Shown piece after piece: positions 53,911 through 63,174 of a stretch of 64,000 bases of DNA (its first letter is position 1; the number at the start of each line of letters is the position of its first letter). Both the position numbers and the translations under genes were made by a program. The notes beneath the pieces are model-generated. The model worked only from the letters and a program-made list of their open reading frames with translations, was not told where the DNA came from and made no database searches. Source of the DNA: Candidatus Corynebacterium faecigallinarum (GTDB lineage: Bacteria; Actinomycetota; Actinomycetes; Mycobacteriales; Mycobacteriaceae); the NCBI GenBank assembly GCA_019120175.1, contig DWVP01000019.1, forward strand, positions 1 through 64,000, in the 5' to 3' direction.

Positions 53911-55242
53911 ATGACAGGTTCCCACACAGGTTCCCATGAGACTGCCCAGCGGTTCATCGACTTCATCGACGCCTCACCGTCCAGCTACCACGCTGCCGCC
54001 ACGGTGGCTGCCGCACTGGATGCCGCCGGTTTCCACCGTCAGGACGAGGCCGACAGATGGGACGCCTCCCCAGGCGGCCACTACATCGTGCGCGGCGGGG
54101 CGGTGCTGGCCTGGCGGATCCCCGAGGGTGTCCGGGAGCAGGACTCCGGTGCGACGGCGGCTTTCCGCATCATCGGCTCCCACACCGATTCGCCGGGACT
54201 GAAGCTCAAGCCGGTCGGGGACATCACCGGACCCGGTGGTTGGCGGCAGGCCGGGGTGGAGATCTACGGTGGGCCGATCCTGGCGTCCTGGCTCGACCGA
54301 GAACTGCGGCTCGCCGGACGCGTCGTCGTCGACACCGGGGACGGAATTGCCGAGAAACTCGTGGCCACCGGACCAGTACTGCGTGTCCCTCACCTGGCGA
54401 TCCACCTGGACCGGGCGGTCAACACCGAGCTGAAACTCGACCGGCAGAACCACATGCAGCCGGTGTTCGCCATCGGTGAGTCCGCCCCCACCATCGCCGA
54501 GGTCATCGCGGACGCTGTAGACGGTACGGACGGTGCAGACTCGGGAGAGATCCACGCCGAAAGCATCCTCGCCCACGACCTGATTACCGTCGACACCCAG
54601 CGCGGCGAGATCTTCGGTGCGCAGGACGACTTCATCGCCGCCGGACGCATGGACAACCTCTCCAGCGTCTTCACCTCGCTCGAGGCCTTCCTCGCCGCCG
54701 AGCCGGCCGAGAACACCATCCCCGTGCTCGCCGCCTTCGACCATGAGGAGGTCGGAAGCTCGACCACCAGCGGTGCCGCCGGACCGATCCTGGAGGACGT
54801 CCTCACCCGCACCGCCGCCGCCCTCGGGGCCGACGCTGACGGCACCCGGGCGATGTTCGCCAGGTCGTCCTGCGTCTCCGCCGATGCCGCGCACTCGGTG
54901 CACCCCAACTTCGCCGGACGCCACGACGCCGCGAACCGTCCGGTGATCAACGGCGGACCGGTGCTGAAGGTCAACGCCAACCAGCGTTACGCCACCGACG
55001 CGCCGACCGCCGCGGCATGGCGGGCGGCGTGCCGGGAGGCCGGCGCGCCTGACCAGGTCTTCGCCGGCAACAACGACGTGCCCTGCGGTTCCACGATCGG
55101 GCCGATCACCGCGACGCGGCTGGGGATCCCCACCGTGGACGTCGGTATCCCGCTGCTGTCGATGCACTCGGCCCGGGAGATGGCCGGGGTGCGGGACGTC
55201 GCGTGGTTCACCGACGTGCTGCGGACCTGGTGGGAGCGGTAA
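53911..55242 (+). CDS. M18 family aspartyl-type aminopeptidase
   Basis: A 443-residue di-zinc exopeptidase. Metal and active-site motifs are [13 protein letters not shown] (first Zn His and Asp), [10 protein letters not shown] (general-base Glu pair) and [11 protein letters not shown] (distal His); [13 protein letters not shown] is also conserved. N-terminal [15 protein letters not shown] is a family hallmark. Family members remove N-terminal acidic residues. ATG 53911 has TACCCT 8 nt upstream (leaderless pattern). The stop TAA overlaps the trmL ATG (TAATG). Cytoplasmic peptide recycling. Confidence 0.92.
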   Translation: MTGSHTGSHETAQRFIDFIDASPSSYHAAATVAAALDAAGFHRQDEADRWDASPGGHYIVRGGAVLAWRIPEGVREQDSGATAAFRIIGSHTDSPGLKLKPVGDITGPGGWRQAGVEIYGGPILASWLDRELRLAGRVVVDTGDGIAEKLVATGPVLRVPHLAIHLDRAVNTELKLDRQNHMQPVFAIGESAPTIAEVIADAVDGTDGADSGEIHAESILAHDLITVDTQRGEIFGAQDDFIAAGRMDNLSSVFTSLEAFLAAEPAENTIPVLAAFDHEEVGSSTTSGAAGPILEDVLTRTAAALGADADGTRAMFARSSCVSADAAHSVHPNFAGRHDAANRPVINGGPVLKVNANQRYATDAPTAAAWRAACREAGAPDQVFAGNNDVPCGSTIGPITATRLGIPTVDVGIPLLSMHSAREMAGVRDVAWFTDVLRTWWER

Positions 55243-55751
55243 TGGAGGACGAGAACAAGGAGCCGACCTGCCACATCCTCTTCGACCAGCCGGTGATCCC
55301 GGGAAACACCGGCAACTCCATCCGGTTGTGCGCCGGTACCGGGGCGACCCTGCACCTCGCCGAGCCGTTGGGCTTCAACTTCGACGACAAGCATGTGCGT
55401 CGGGCCGGGCTGGACTACCACGAGCTGGCGGAGGTGCACGTGCACCCGTCGCTGGACGCTGCGCTGGGGGAACTCTGTGGTGGCGGCAGCGGGGAAGGCG
55501 GCAGGCGCGTATTCGCCTTCACCGCGGCCGCCGAGACCTGGTACTCCGACATCGACTACCGGCCGGGGGACGTCCTGCTCTTCGGCACCGAACCCACCGG
55601 ACTGTCGGACGAGGCACTGGCAGACCCACGGATCACCGCCCAGGTGCGCATCCCCATGCTGCCCGGACGGCGCAGTATGAACCTGGCGAACTGTGCCGCC
55701 GTCGCCGCCTACGAGGCGTGGCGGCAGGCAGGGTTCCCCGGCGGGGTGTGA
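55242..55751 (+). CDS. trmL: tRNA (cytidine/uridine-34-2'-O)-methyltransferase, TrmL-like SPOUT
   Basis: A 169-residue SpoU-class methylase with the trefoil-knot motifs: [30 protein letters not shown] (motif 1), [10 protein letters not shown] (motif 2) and [26 protein letters not shown] (motif 3, SAM-binding knot). TrmL methylates the wobble base of tRNA-Leu isoacceptors. Length and the missing N-terminal RNA-binding extension match TrmL, not TrmH. GGGAG lies 6 nt upstream of the start; it overlaps the aminopeptidase stop. The 3' end lies in a 12-bp tandem repeat. Confidence 0.9.
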   Translation: MEDENKEPTCHILFDQPVIPGNTGNSIRLCAGTGATLHLAEPLGFNFDDKHVRRAGLDYHELAEVHVHPSLDAALGELCGGGSGEGGRRVFAFTAAAETWYSDIDYRPGDVLLFGTEPTGLSDEALADPRITAQVRIPMLPGRRSMNLANCAAVAAYEAWRQAGFPGGV

Positions 55752-55776
55752 CGCGGGGTGTGATGCGGGATGTGCC
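55741..55776 (+). repeat. Three 12-bp tandem repeats spanning the trmL stop codon
   Basis: GCGGGGTGTGAC, GCGGGGTGTGAT, GCGGGATGTGCC at 55741, 55753 and 55765. The first unit contains the trmL TGA (55749-55751). The array ends 6 bp before the folD -10 (TAGGAT at 55783-55788), so copy number would change promoter-upstream spacing. Confidence 0.75.
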
Positions 55777-55795
55777 GGAGGATAGGATGGGTGGC

Positions 55796-56659
55796 GTGAC
55801 TGCGACAACGCTTGACGGCAAACTGTACCGCGACGAGATCGTCGAGGATCTCACCCGCCGCGTGGCGGCGCTCAAGGACAAGGGTGTGACCCCCGGACTG
55901 GCGACCGTGCTGGTCGGTGATGACCCGGCATCCCACTCCTACGTGAAGATGAAGCACCGCGACTGCGAGCAGATCGGGGTGAACAGCATCCGTCGCGACC
56001 TGTCGGCGGACGTCACCCAGGAGGAGCTCAACGCGGTGATCGACGAGCTCAACGCAGACCCGGAGTGCACCGGCTACATCGTGCAGCTGCCGCTGCCGAA
56101 GCACTTCGACGAGAACGCGGTGCTCGAGCGCATCGACCCGGCGAAGGATGCCGACGGTCTGCACCCGGTCAACCTCGGCAAGCTGGTGCTCATGGAGCCC
56201 GCGCCGCTGCCCTGCACCCCCAACGGTGCGCTGTCGCTGCTGCGCCACTACAACGTGGAACTCAACGGGGCGAAGGCCGTGGTCATCGGCCGTGGCGTGA
56301 CCGTGGGACGTCCGATCGGCCTGATGCTCACCCGACGCTCCGAGAACGCCACTGTGGTGCTGTGTCACACCGGCACCAAGGACCTTGCGGCGGAGACCCG
56401 CGATGCAGACATCATCATCGCCGCCGCAGGTCAACCGCATATGCTCACCGCCGACATGGTCAAGCCCGGCGCCGCGGTGCTGGATGTCGGGGTTTCCCGG
56501 GTCGACGGCAAGCTCGCCGGTGACGTCGCCCCGGACGTGTGGGACGTCGCCGGTCACGTCTCGCCGAACCCGGGCGGTGTGGGCCCGCTGACCCGGGCGT
56601 TCCTGATCCACAACGTGGTCGAGCGTGCGGAGATGCTCGCAGGAGTGGACCAGGTGTGA
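55796..56659 (+). CDS. folD: Methylenetetrahydrofolate dehydrogenase / cyclohydrolase
   Basis: A 287-residue bifunctional FolD that interconverts 5,10-methylene-, methenyl- and 10-formyl-THF with NADP. It has the catalytic Lys in [16 protein letters not shown] (YVxxK), the [26 protein letters not shown] loop, the Rossmann motif [17 protein letters not shown] and [15 protein letters not shown] 55796 has TAGGAT 7 nt upstream (leaderless pattern). The stop overlaps the DUF3017 gene start. One-carbon units made here feed purine, thymidylate and methionine synthesis. Confidence 0.96.
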   Translation: MTATTLDGKLYRDEIVEDLTRRVAALKDKGVTPGLATVLVGDDPASHSYVKMKHRDCEQIGVNSIRRDLSADVTQEELNAVIDELNADPECTGYIVQLPLPKHFDENAVLERIDPAKDADGLHPVNLGKLVLMEPAPLPCTPNGALSLLRHYNVELNGAKAVVIGRGVTVGRPIGLMLTRRSENATVVLCHTGTKDLAAETRDADIIIAAAGQPHMLTADMVKPGAAVLDVGVSRVDGKLAGDVAPDVWDVAGHVSPNPGGVGPLTRAFLIHNVVERAEMLAGVDQV

Positions 56660-57039
56660 GTGGGGCAGGCGTCGGTGGGGCGGACCCGGCTGAGCTGGTC
56701 GAGCTGACCCGCGAGGAGCGGACTGTGCTGCTGCGCAACCCACACGACCGCTATGTGCGGAGCTCGCCGCTCAGCCAGAAGCTGCAGATGGTGCTGGTGA
56801 TCGGCTTCGTGCTGGTCATGATTATCGGTCTGGCCTTCCTGGTGGCTGACCGGTGGCGTCGCGGGACGGTCACCATCGGCTCGGCGATGCTGTTTCTCGG
56901 CCTGCTGCGTTGGCTCGTCGACGGGGAGATCCTGGGGGTCCTGTCGGTGCGCTCGCGTCGGTTCGACTCGGCGTTCTGCGTGACCGTGGGCTCGGTGATG
57001 CTCGCCGTGGCGATGTCGGTCGACCCGCTGGGGAGCTGA
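56656..57039 (+). CDS. DUF3017 membrane protein (Rv3355c-like)
   Basis: A 127-residue integral membrane protein that always follows folD in this group. A polar N-terminus with [13 protein letters not shown] precedes three hydrophobic segments ([49 protein letters not shown]). GTG 56656 overlaps the folD TGA, with AGGAG 8-10 nt upstream. Function unknown. Confidence 0.85.
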   Translation: MSGAGVGGADPAELVELTREERTVLLRNPHDRYVRSSPLSQKLQMVLVIGFVLVMIIGLAFLVADRWRRGTVTIGSAMLFLGLLRWLVDGEILGVLSVRSRRFDSAFCVTVGSVMLAVAMSVDPLGS

Positions 57040-57042
57040 CTT

Positions 57043-58008
57043 ATGGCCGATCTACCGGAGATCATGCAGGTGTCGGACGCCCCGCTGACCACCCTGCCGG
57101 GGTGGCAGCGGACCTTCGCCGAGGGGGAACTGACCCTGGGGTATTCACCGGTCACGCCGGACGGGGACCTGGAACGGCAGGTCACGCTCACACAGGCCGC
57201 GGAGAAGGCCGGGTTCGCCGCAGTCTGGTGCCGTGACATCCCGCTGAATGTGGAGACCTTCGGTGACGTCGGCCAGATTCACGACCCGTTCATGTACCTG
57301 ACCTGGCTGGCGGCGCATACGTCCACCATCGCGCTGGGAACGGCGGCGGTCGTGCTGCCGCTGGCGCACCCACTGCTGCTGGCGAAGCGTTCGGCGGGGC
57401 TGGACCGGCTCAGTGACGGACGCTTCCTCATGGGGGTGGCCTCCGGTGACCGGCCGGAGGAGTTCGCCGCCTTCGGCATGGACAAGGGCGAGCGCGGGGA
57501 GGTCTTCCGGGAGAACCTGGAGGTGCTGAAGAAGGGCTGGACCTCGCAGATGCGTCCGGTGCGCTGGTCGCGCGGACGCATGGGCGGCGCGGAGGTCGTG
57601 CCGAAACCCTCGGCGTCCGGCGTGCCGCTGTTGACGGTGGGGTCCTGCCTGCAGACCACCGAATTCAACGCCGCCCACTCCGACGGCTGGCTGACCTACC
57701 ACCGCAACCTCCAGGCGCAGAAGGTGGCGGTGGAGAAATGGCGGGCGACCTGCGAGGAGCAGGGACTGGAATTCAAGCCGGTGGGGGAGTCGCTGTGGAT
57801 CGACCTGGCGGAGGATCCGTCGTACCCGGCGGAGGGTCGTGACTTCGGGTTCAAGATCGGACGCGAGGCCCTGCTGGAGCTGTTGGCGTCACAGAAAGAA
57901 CTGGGGCTGAACCACATCATGATCAGCCTTCGGCACGGGGACCGGCCGGTGGAGGAGGCGCTGGCGGAGCTCGCCGAGTACGTCGTGCCGGAATTTCCGG
58001 CGCTGTAG
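57043..58008 (+). CDS. LLM-class (luciferase-like) flavin/F420 oxidoreductase
   Basis: A 321-residue TIM-barrel monooxygenase-like protein of the bacterial-luciferase superfamily: LTQAAEKAGFAAVWCRDIPL (residues ~46-65), STIALGTAAVVLPLAHPLLLAKRSAGLDRLSDGRFLMGVASGD-type core, and a C-terminal barrel half. The flavin-phosphate region is intact. Substrate unknown. It is only 3 bp after the DUF3017 gene, so folD-DUF3017-LLM form one operon. The 3' end is duplicated: the last 15 nt, including the TAG, repeat in tandem. Confidence 0.85.
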   Translation: MADLPEIMQVSDAPLTTLPGWQRTFAEGELTLGYSPVTPDGDLERQVTLTQAAEKAGFAAVWCRDIPLNVETFGDVGQIHDPFMYLTWLAAHTSTIALGTAAVVLPLAHPLLLAKRSAGLDRLSDGRFLMGVASGDRPEEFAAFGMDKGERGEVFRENLEVLKKGWTSQMRPVRWSRGRMGGAEVVPKPSASGVPLLTVGSCLQTTEFNAAHSDGWLTYHRNLQAQKVAVEKWRATCEEQGLEFKPVGESLWIDLAEDPSYPAEGRDFGFKIGREALLELLASQKELGLNHIMISLRHGDRPVEEALAELAEYVVPEFPAL

Positions 58009-58038
58009 TTTCCGGCGCTGTAGTTCCCGGCGCCGGGG
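57994..58038 (+). repeat. 15-bp tandem repeat duplicating the 3' end and stop codon of the LLM gene
   Basis: TTTCCGGCGCTGTAG occurs at 57994-58008 and again exactly at 58009-58023; a degenerate third unit follows (TTCCCGGCGCCGGGG). Each unit encodes FPAL-stop in the gene frame, so a second in-frame stop lies 15 nt after the first. Confidence 0.85.
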
Positions 58039-58050
58039 TAGCGGCACGAG

Positions 58051-58075
58051 CCTTCGATTCACCGTGAATCGAAGG
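58051..58075. repeat. 25-bp near-perfect palindrome
   Basis: CCTTCGATTCAC - C - GTGAATCGAAGG, 12-bp arms with a 1-nt centre. A hairpin with such a tight loop is poor, so an operator is more likely than a terminator. It lies 45 bp before the McbR-like site and 94 bp before the sulfate-binding protein start. Confidence 0.7.
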
Positions 58076-58119
58076 ATGTGGGGTGGGGGCGAGGGGCGGC
58101 TACTCTCACTTCTCGACAG

Positions 58120-58135
58120 TAGACAGAGCGGTCTG
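58120..58135 (+). promoter_or_regulatory. McbR-like operator upstream of the sulfate transporter operon
   Basis: TAGAC-AGAGCG-GTCTG, matching 9 of 10 conserved bases of the McbR consensus TAGAC-N6-GTCTA. It is 34 bp upstream of the operon's first start codon. It shares TAGACAGAGCGGT with the metQNI site at 41936-41951. Confidence 0.78.
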
Positions 58136-58168
58136 TAGGTTGCGGACCGCACACGAGAGGAAGTGCAC

Positions 58169-59383
58169 GTGGCATTCAGACCCAGCCTGGGGGCGGTACT
58201 CGCCGGCATCGGTTTCGTCGCCGTCGCCGGCGTGTTCGTGGCACCCGGCGGCACCATCGACGACCCGGACACCGCGGACGCGTCCTCCGGCGATCACCGC
58301 CTCAACCTGGTGGCCTACGCCGTGCCGAAGCCCGGCTTCGAGAAGCTCATTCACGGTTTCCGTGAGACCGACGAGGGCGCGGACACCGGCTTCGCCGAAT
58401 CCTACGGCGCCTCCGGCGACCAGGCCCGCAAGGTTGCCCGTCACATGCCCACCGACCTGGTGAACTTTTCGGTCGAGCCGGACATCACCCGGCTCGTCGA
58501 CAGCGGTCAGGTGCGCGAGGACTGGAAGGACGACGTCCCCGGTGACGAGTCGGGGGTGTCCGTCCCCTTCGGTTCGGTCGTCGCCTTCGTTACCCGCGAA
58601 GGAAACCCGGAGGGACTGGAGAGCTGGGACGACCTGCTTGAACCCGGAGTCGAGGTCATCAGCCCGAACCCGGCGAGTTCCGGTTCGGCGAAGTGGAACC
58701 TGCTGGCCCCCTACGCCAGCTGGTTCTTCCAGGCGCTGGGTGACGGGGACGGCGCCGACTACAGTGCGTCCGACATCGAGAATGCGCACGAGGAGTCCTA
58801 CGAGGCCGCCCACGAGGAAGCCCTGGCGAAGGTCACCCAGCTGGTCGGCGAGCATTTCACCGTCCGGCCGAAGTCCGGGCGGGAGGCCACCTCGGCCTTC
58901 GAAGCCGGCCAGGGCGACGTCCTGCTGTCCTACGAGAACGAGGCCATCGAGCTGGACCGCACCGGCGGACGTATCGACTACACCGTGCCGGACGACACTT
59001 TCCGCATCGAGAACCCCGTCGCCGTCGTCGACACCTCCGACGACCCGGACGGGGACCTGGCCAAGGCCACCGAGTTCCGGGACTACCTGTTCACCCCGGA
59101 GGCGGAGAAGCTGTGGGCGTCCGCCGGATTCCGACCGACCCCCGACCTCTTCGGCAACTCCACCGAGGTGATCGACACCCTGCCGGACGAGGAGAAGAAC
59201 GCCTTCCGCGAGACCGACACGGTGTACACCATCGACCAGTTGGCCGAGGCGTTCACCGTCCTCGACCCGTCGCTCGAGGGTGAGGACGCCTGGGACATCG
59301 TCGACAACGTCCTGTTCAACCGCGCCGAGCCGGGCAGCGGCGAGGACGACGGTGCCATCACGACCATCTACAAGGCGGTGTGA
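58169..59383 (+). CDS. Extracytoplasmic sulfate-binding protein
   Basis: A 404-residue SBP of the sulfate/thiosulfate (Sbp/CysP/SubI) family: LNLVAYAVPKPGFEKLIHGFRET, SYGASGDQARKV, GSVVAFVTREGNPEGLESWDDLL, SSGSAKWNLLAPYASWF and GDVLLSYENEAI are conserved ligand-site segments. The N-terminus has a hydrophobic stretch (AVLAGIGFVAVAGVFVAPGG) but no lipobox Cys, so it is either a membrane-tethered or released protein, unlike SubI of mycobacteria. GTG 58169 is preferred over 58163 because GAGAGGAAG lies just before it. First gene of the sulfate importer operon; 1 bp before cysT. Confidence 0.9.
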   Translation: MAFRPSLGAVLAGIGFVAVAGVFVAPGGTIDDPDTADASSGDHRLNLVAYAVPKPGFEKLIHGFRETDEGADTGFAESYGASGDQARKVARHMPTDLVNFSVEPDITRLVDSGQVREDWKDDVPGDESGVSVPFGSVVAFVTREGNPEGLESWDDLLEPGVEVISPNPASSGSAKWNLLAPYASWFFQALGDGDGADYSASDIENAHEESYEAAHEEALAKVTQLVGEHFTVRPKSGREATSAFEAGQGDVLLSYENEAIELDRTGGRIDYTVPDDTFRIENPVAVVDTSDDPDGDLAKATEFRDYLFTPEAEKLWASAGFRPTPDLFGNSTEVIDTLPDEEKNAFRETDTVYTIDQLAEAFTVLDPSLEGEDAWDIVDNVLFNRAEPGSGEDDGAITTIYKAV

Positions 59384-59384
59384 G

Positions 59385-60200
59385 ATGGCGACCGCCCTCA
59401 CGAGGCAGAACAACAGCAGACTCAGTATGGGCACCGCGGTGCTGTGGTTGTCGGTCATCGTGCTGCTGCCCCTGATCGCCCTGACCACGGAAGCATTCTC
59501 CGGCGGGTTGTCCGGCTTCTGGGAGGCCGTCACCTCCGACGGGGCGGTGGACGCGCTGCGGGTGACGGTGACCGTGTCCCTGATCGTCGCAGTCCTCAAC
59601 GCGGTGACCGGCACGTTGATCGCCTGGGTTCTCGTCCGGGACGACTTCCCCGGCAAGCGCATCGTCGACGCGGTCATCGACCTGCCGTTCGCCCTGCCGA
59701 CCATCGTCGCTTCCCTGGTGCTGCTGAGCATCTACGGGCCGGACAGCCCCATCGGCATCACCCTCAACGCCACCCAGCCCGCCCTGGTCATCGCCCTGGC
59801 GTTCGTGACCCTGCCGTTCGTGGTGCGCGCGGTGCAGCCGGTGCTCATCGAGCTCGACAAGGACGTCGAGGAGGCCGCGGCGTCGCTCGGGGCGTCCAAC
59901 ACCACGATCTTCCGGCGGATCATCCTGCCGGCCCTGTGGCCTGCGGTGCTTCCCGGTACCGGCCTGGTGTTCGCCCGCGCCATCGGCGAGTACGGCTCCG
60001 TGGTGCTCATCGGCGGCAACATCCCCGGGGACACCCAGGTCGCCTCCCAGTACATCCAGGAGCAGATCGAGTCGGACGTTCCATCGGCGGCGGCGGCAGT
60101 GTCCATTGCGCTGCTGGCCATCACGTTCATCGTCCTGCTGGCCCTGCGATTGGTCGGGGAACGTGCGACATCCGGCAAGAAGAAGGAGCAGGACGCATGA
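59385..60200 (+). CDS. cysT: Sulfate ABC transporter permease CysT
   Basis: A 271-residue permease with six hydrophobic segments. The EAA loop EEAAASLGASNTTIFRRIILPAL binds CysA, and GEYGSVVLIGGNIPGDTQVASQYI is a CysT/CysU-specific stretch. It starts 1 bp after the binding-protein stop; its own stop overlaps cysW (ATGA). Confidence 0.94.
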   Translation: MATALTRQNNSRLSMGTAVLWLSVIVLLPLIALTTEAFSGGLSGFWEAVTSDGAVDALRVTVTVSLIVAVLNAVTGTLIAWVLVRDDFPGKRIVDAVIDLPFALPTIVASLVLLSIYGPDSPIGITLNATQPALVIALAFVTLPFVVRAVQPVLIELDKDVEEAAASLGASNTTIFRRIILPALWPAVLPGTGLVFARAIGEYGSVVLIGGNIPGDTQVASQYIQEQIESDVPSAAAAVSIALLAITFIVLLALRLVGERATSGKKKEQDA

Positions 60201-61006
60201 CCCCCTCCAAAGGCAGTGTGCTGACACTGCGCACCATCGCCCTGGCCTACCTCGCCGTGCTGGTCGCACTGCCGGTCGGCACCATCCTGTGGCGCACCTT
60301 CGAGCCGGGGCTCGGCCAGTTCGTCGAGTGGATCACCACTCCGGCGGCGATCTCCGCGCTGCAGACCTCACTGATCATCGTGATCATCACCGTGCCGCTC
60401 AACGTGGTCTTCGGCATCGTCGTCGCCCTCGGACTGGTGCGGGGGCGCTTCCCCGGCAAGTCGATCGTCCAGGCGATCGTGGACCTGCCGTTCGCGGTGT
60501 CCCCGGTGATCGTCGGTGTCGCACTGATCATGCTGTGGGGCACCGACGGCTGGTTCGGCGGGGTGGAGAACCTCGGCTTCCGTGTGGTCTTCGGACTGCC
60601 CGGCATGGTGCTGGCCACCGTGTTCGTGACCCTGCCCTTCATCGTGCGTGAGGTTGAACCGGTGCTGCGTGAGATCGGCACCGAACAGGAACAGGCCGCG
60701 GCCACCCTGGGAGCGAACCGCTGGCAGATATTCCGGCGGATCACCCTGCCGTCGATCCGGTGGGGTCTGTCCTACGGCATCGTGCTCACCGTCGCGCGCG
60801 CCCTCGGTGAATTCGGTGCGGTGATCATGGTCGCCTCCGGCTTCGCCGGCGGTGGGCAGACCCTGACCCTGCTCGTGCATTCCCGCTACCTCGACGACAA
60901 CAACGTCTACGGCGCCTACTCCGCGGCGACACTGCTGATGATCGTCTCCGTCATCGTGCTCGTCATCATGACCCTCGTCCAGAAGAAGCAAGAGGTAACC
61001 AAGTGA
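60197..61006 (+). CDS. cysW: Sulfate ABC transporter permease CysW
   Basis: A 269-residue permease, partner of CysT. EAA loop [23 protein letters not shown]; also [33 protein letters not shown] and [12 protein letters not shown], which are typical of CysW. The start overlaps cysT and the stop overlaps cysA (GTGA), so all four genes are coupled. Confidence 0.94.
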   Translation: MTPSKGSVLTLRTIALAYLAVLVALPVGTILWRTFEPGLGQFVEWITTPAAISALQTSLIIVIITVPLNVVFGIVVALGLVRGRFPGKSIVQAIVDLPFAVSPVIVGVALIMLWGTDGWFGGVENLGFRVVFGLPGMVLATVFVTLPFIVREVEPVLREIGTEQEQAAATLGANRWQIFRRITLPSIRWGLSYGIVLTVARALGEFGAVIMVASGFAGGGQTLTLLVHSRYLDDNNVYGAYSAATLLMIVSVIVLVIMTLVQKKQEVTK

Positions 61007-62007
61007 CCATCTCCGTCTCCCACGCCGTGAAGACCTACGGCTCCTCCCCAGTCTTCACCGCACTCGACGATGTCTCGCTCACCATCCCCGAAGGCTCCCT
61101 GACCGCGCTGCTGGGCCCGTCCGGCTCCGGCAAATCGACCCTGCTGCGCACCATAGCCGGGCTGGAGCAGCCCGACTCCGGCACCGTGGTCATCAACGAC
61201 CGCGACGTCACCCGGCTCAGCCCGCAAGACCGCGGTATCGGTTTCGTCTTCCAGCACTACGCCGCCTTCAAGCACATGACCGTGCGCGACAACGTGGCCT
61301 TCGGGCTGAGCGTGCGCAAGCGTCCTAAACCGGAGATCACGACGCGCATCGATGAGCTCCTCGAGATCGTCGGACTGTCCGGTTACCAGGGGCGTTACCC
61401 CGCGCAACTGTCCGGTGGCCAGCGGCAGCGCATGGCGCTGGCCCGTGCCCTGGCGCCGAATCCCGGCGTCCTGCTGCTCGACGAACCCTTCGGTGCGTTG
61501 GACGCGAAGGTCCGTGAGGACCTGCGCACCTGGTTGCGCCACATGCACGAGGAGTTCACCGTGACCACCGTGCTGGTCACCCACGACCAGGAGGAGGCGC
61601 TCGACGTCGCCGACCGTATCGCCGTGATGGGGGAGGGGCGCATCGAGCAGGCCGGGGCCCCTCCGGAACTCTACGACCGGCCGGCGACGCCGTTCGTGCA
61701 GTCCTTCCTGGGGCACGTGACCACGCTGGACGGGAGGACGGTGCGTCCGCACGACATCAGGTTGGGACGCAACGCCACCCCGGCGGTCCCCGGCAACGAG
61801 ATCCCCGCCACCGAGGTGCGCGAGGCCGTGGTGGAGCGGGTCGCGGTGCTCGGCTTCGAGGTGCGTGTGGAGTTGAGGGACGCCACCAACGGTGAGCACT
61901 TCACCGCGCAGATCACCCGTGGTGACGCCCGGGCGTTGGGTCTGTCGGACACCAGTGCCGGTGAGACCGTGTACGCCCGGGCGACGGAGGTCGTCGCTGC
62001 GGGGTAG
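61003..62007 (+). CDS. cysA: Sulfate/thiosulfate ABC transporter ATPase CysA
   Basis: A 334-residue ATPase with Walker [15 protein letters not shown]-loop [13 protein letters not shown], signature [15 protein letters not shown], Walker [13 protein letters not shown] and H-loop [13 protein letters not shown]. The C-terminal ~100 residues form a short TOBE-like regulatory domain. GTG 61003 overlaps cysW. The TAG ends at 62007 and the convergent metX stop begins at 62008, so no untranslated gap separates the two operons. Confidence 0.95.
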   Translation: MTISVSHAVKTYGSSPVFTALDDVSLTIPEGSLTALLGPSGSGKSTLLRTIAGLEQPDSGTVVINDRDVTRLSPQDRGIGFVFQHYAAFKHMTVRDNVAFGLSVRKRPKPEITTRIDELLEIVGLSGYQGRYPAQLSGGQRQRMALARALAPNPGVLLLDEPFGALDAKVREDLRTWLRHMHEEFTVTTVLVTHDQEEALDVADRIAVMGEGRIEQAGAPPELYDRPATPFVQSFLGHVTTLDGRTVRPHDIRLGRNATPAVPGNEIPATEVREAVVERVAVLGFEVRVELRDATNGEHFTAQITRGDARALGLSDTSAGETVYARATEVVAAG

Positions 62008-63129
62008 TTACCGCTGGGCGAGCAGCGCGGCCTTGGTGAGGAACTTGTCCAGCACGATGGTCAGCTGACGGGTCTCGGTGAGGAAACCGTCGTGGCCGGT
62101 GGGGGAGGTGATCTTCGACAGGCCGATGAAGTCGCCGAGATTGCGCGACAGGTGCTCCTGCTGGTGGTACGGGTACAGGATGTCGGTGTCCACACCGGCG
62201 ACCATGGTCGGCACCTGGGAGGATCCGAGGACGGCGTTCATGCCGCCGCGGCCGCGTCCCACGTCGTGCCGGTTCAGGGCGTCGGTGAGGATCACGTAGC
62301 TGCCGGCGTCGAACCTCGCCTGCAGCTTCTCCGCCTGACGGTCCAGGTAGCTCTCCACCGCGAAACGTTCGGTGGGGCTGGGGTAGGGGCCGTAGGGGTC
62401 CTCGCCCGGCTGCGGCTCGGTGCTGAAGCGCTCGTCGAGCTCCAGCTCACCACGGTAGGTCAGGTGGGCGATACGTCGGGCCTGGCCGAGGCCGTGGGAG
62501 GGGATGTGACCGGAACCGTGGTAGTCGCCGTCCTGCCAGCACGGGTCGGCGGTGATGAAGCGGATCTGGGCGGACTGGATGCCGATCTGCCAGGCGGCGG
62601 CACGGGCAGACACCGCGATCGGCAGGGCGGCCTCGACCACCTCGGGGAACATGAACGTCCACTCCAGCACCCGGGCACCACCCATCGACGCGCCGATGAC
62701 ACCGCGGATCCGGTCGACACCGAGCACGTCCACCAGCAACTGCTTCTCCGCGGTGACGAGGTCGCGGATCGACAGGGCGGGGAAGCGTGAGCCCCAGTAC
62801 CCGCCGGCGGGGTGGGTGGAGGACGGCCCGGTGGATCCCTGGCAGCCGCCCAGGCAGTTCGCGCAGAGCACCAGGTAGCGTGTCGTGTCCAGGGCGAGTC
62901 CGGGCCCGATCATCCCGGCCCACCATTCGGCGGCGTTGCCGTCGGCGGTCAGGGCATGCTCGACGAGGATGACCGGACGCAGGACCGTCTCCTCGACGGG
63001 CCCTTCGTACCAGGCGAACAGGCGCAGTTCGGCACCGGGAACCGGCACCCCTGCCTCGGTGGTGAAGTCACCGATGGGCAGGATCACCGAGTCGGCGGAC
63101 GCGGGGAGCTTGGCGGGGTCGATGGCCAC
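62008..63129 (-). CDS. metX: Homoserine O-acetyltransferase
   Basis: A 373-residue alpha/beta-hydrolase-fold acetyltransferase that makes O-acetyl-homoserine for methionine synthesis. It has the catalytic Ser in IGASMGGARVLEW, Asp in AGVDTDILYPY and His in PTGHDGFLTE; NCLGGCQGSTGPSS is the oxyanion/CoA region. AGGAGACC is just before ATG 63129. It follows metY on the minus strand (45-bp gap). Together they turn homoserine and sulfide into homocysteine; sulfide comes from the sulfate imported by the convergent cys operon. Confidence 0.95.
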   Translation of the reverse strand: MAIDPAKLPASADSVILPIGDFTTEAGVPVPGAELRLFAWYEGPVEETVLRPVILVEHALTADGNAAEWWAGMIGPGLALDTTRYLVLCANCLGGCQGSTGPSSTHPAGGYWGSRFPALSIRDLVTAEKQLLVDVLGVDRIRGVIGASMGGARVLEWTFMFPEVVEAALPIAVSARAAAWQIGIQSAQIRFITADPCWQDGDYHGSGHIPSHGLGQARRIAHLTYRGELELDERFSTEPQPGEDPYGPYPSPTERFAVESYLDRQAEKLQARFDAGSYVILTDALNRHDVGRGRGGMNAVLGSSQVPTMVAGVDTDILYPYHQQEHLSRNLGDFIGLSKITSPTGHDGFLTETRQLTIVLDKFLTKAALLAQR

Positions 63130-63174
63130 GGAGGTCTCCTGTGCTGTTCTGGGGTGGGGCGTGCTGCGGGTGGG

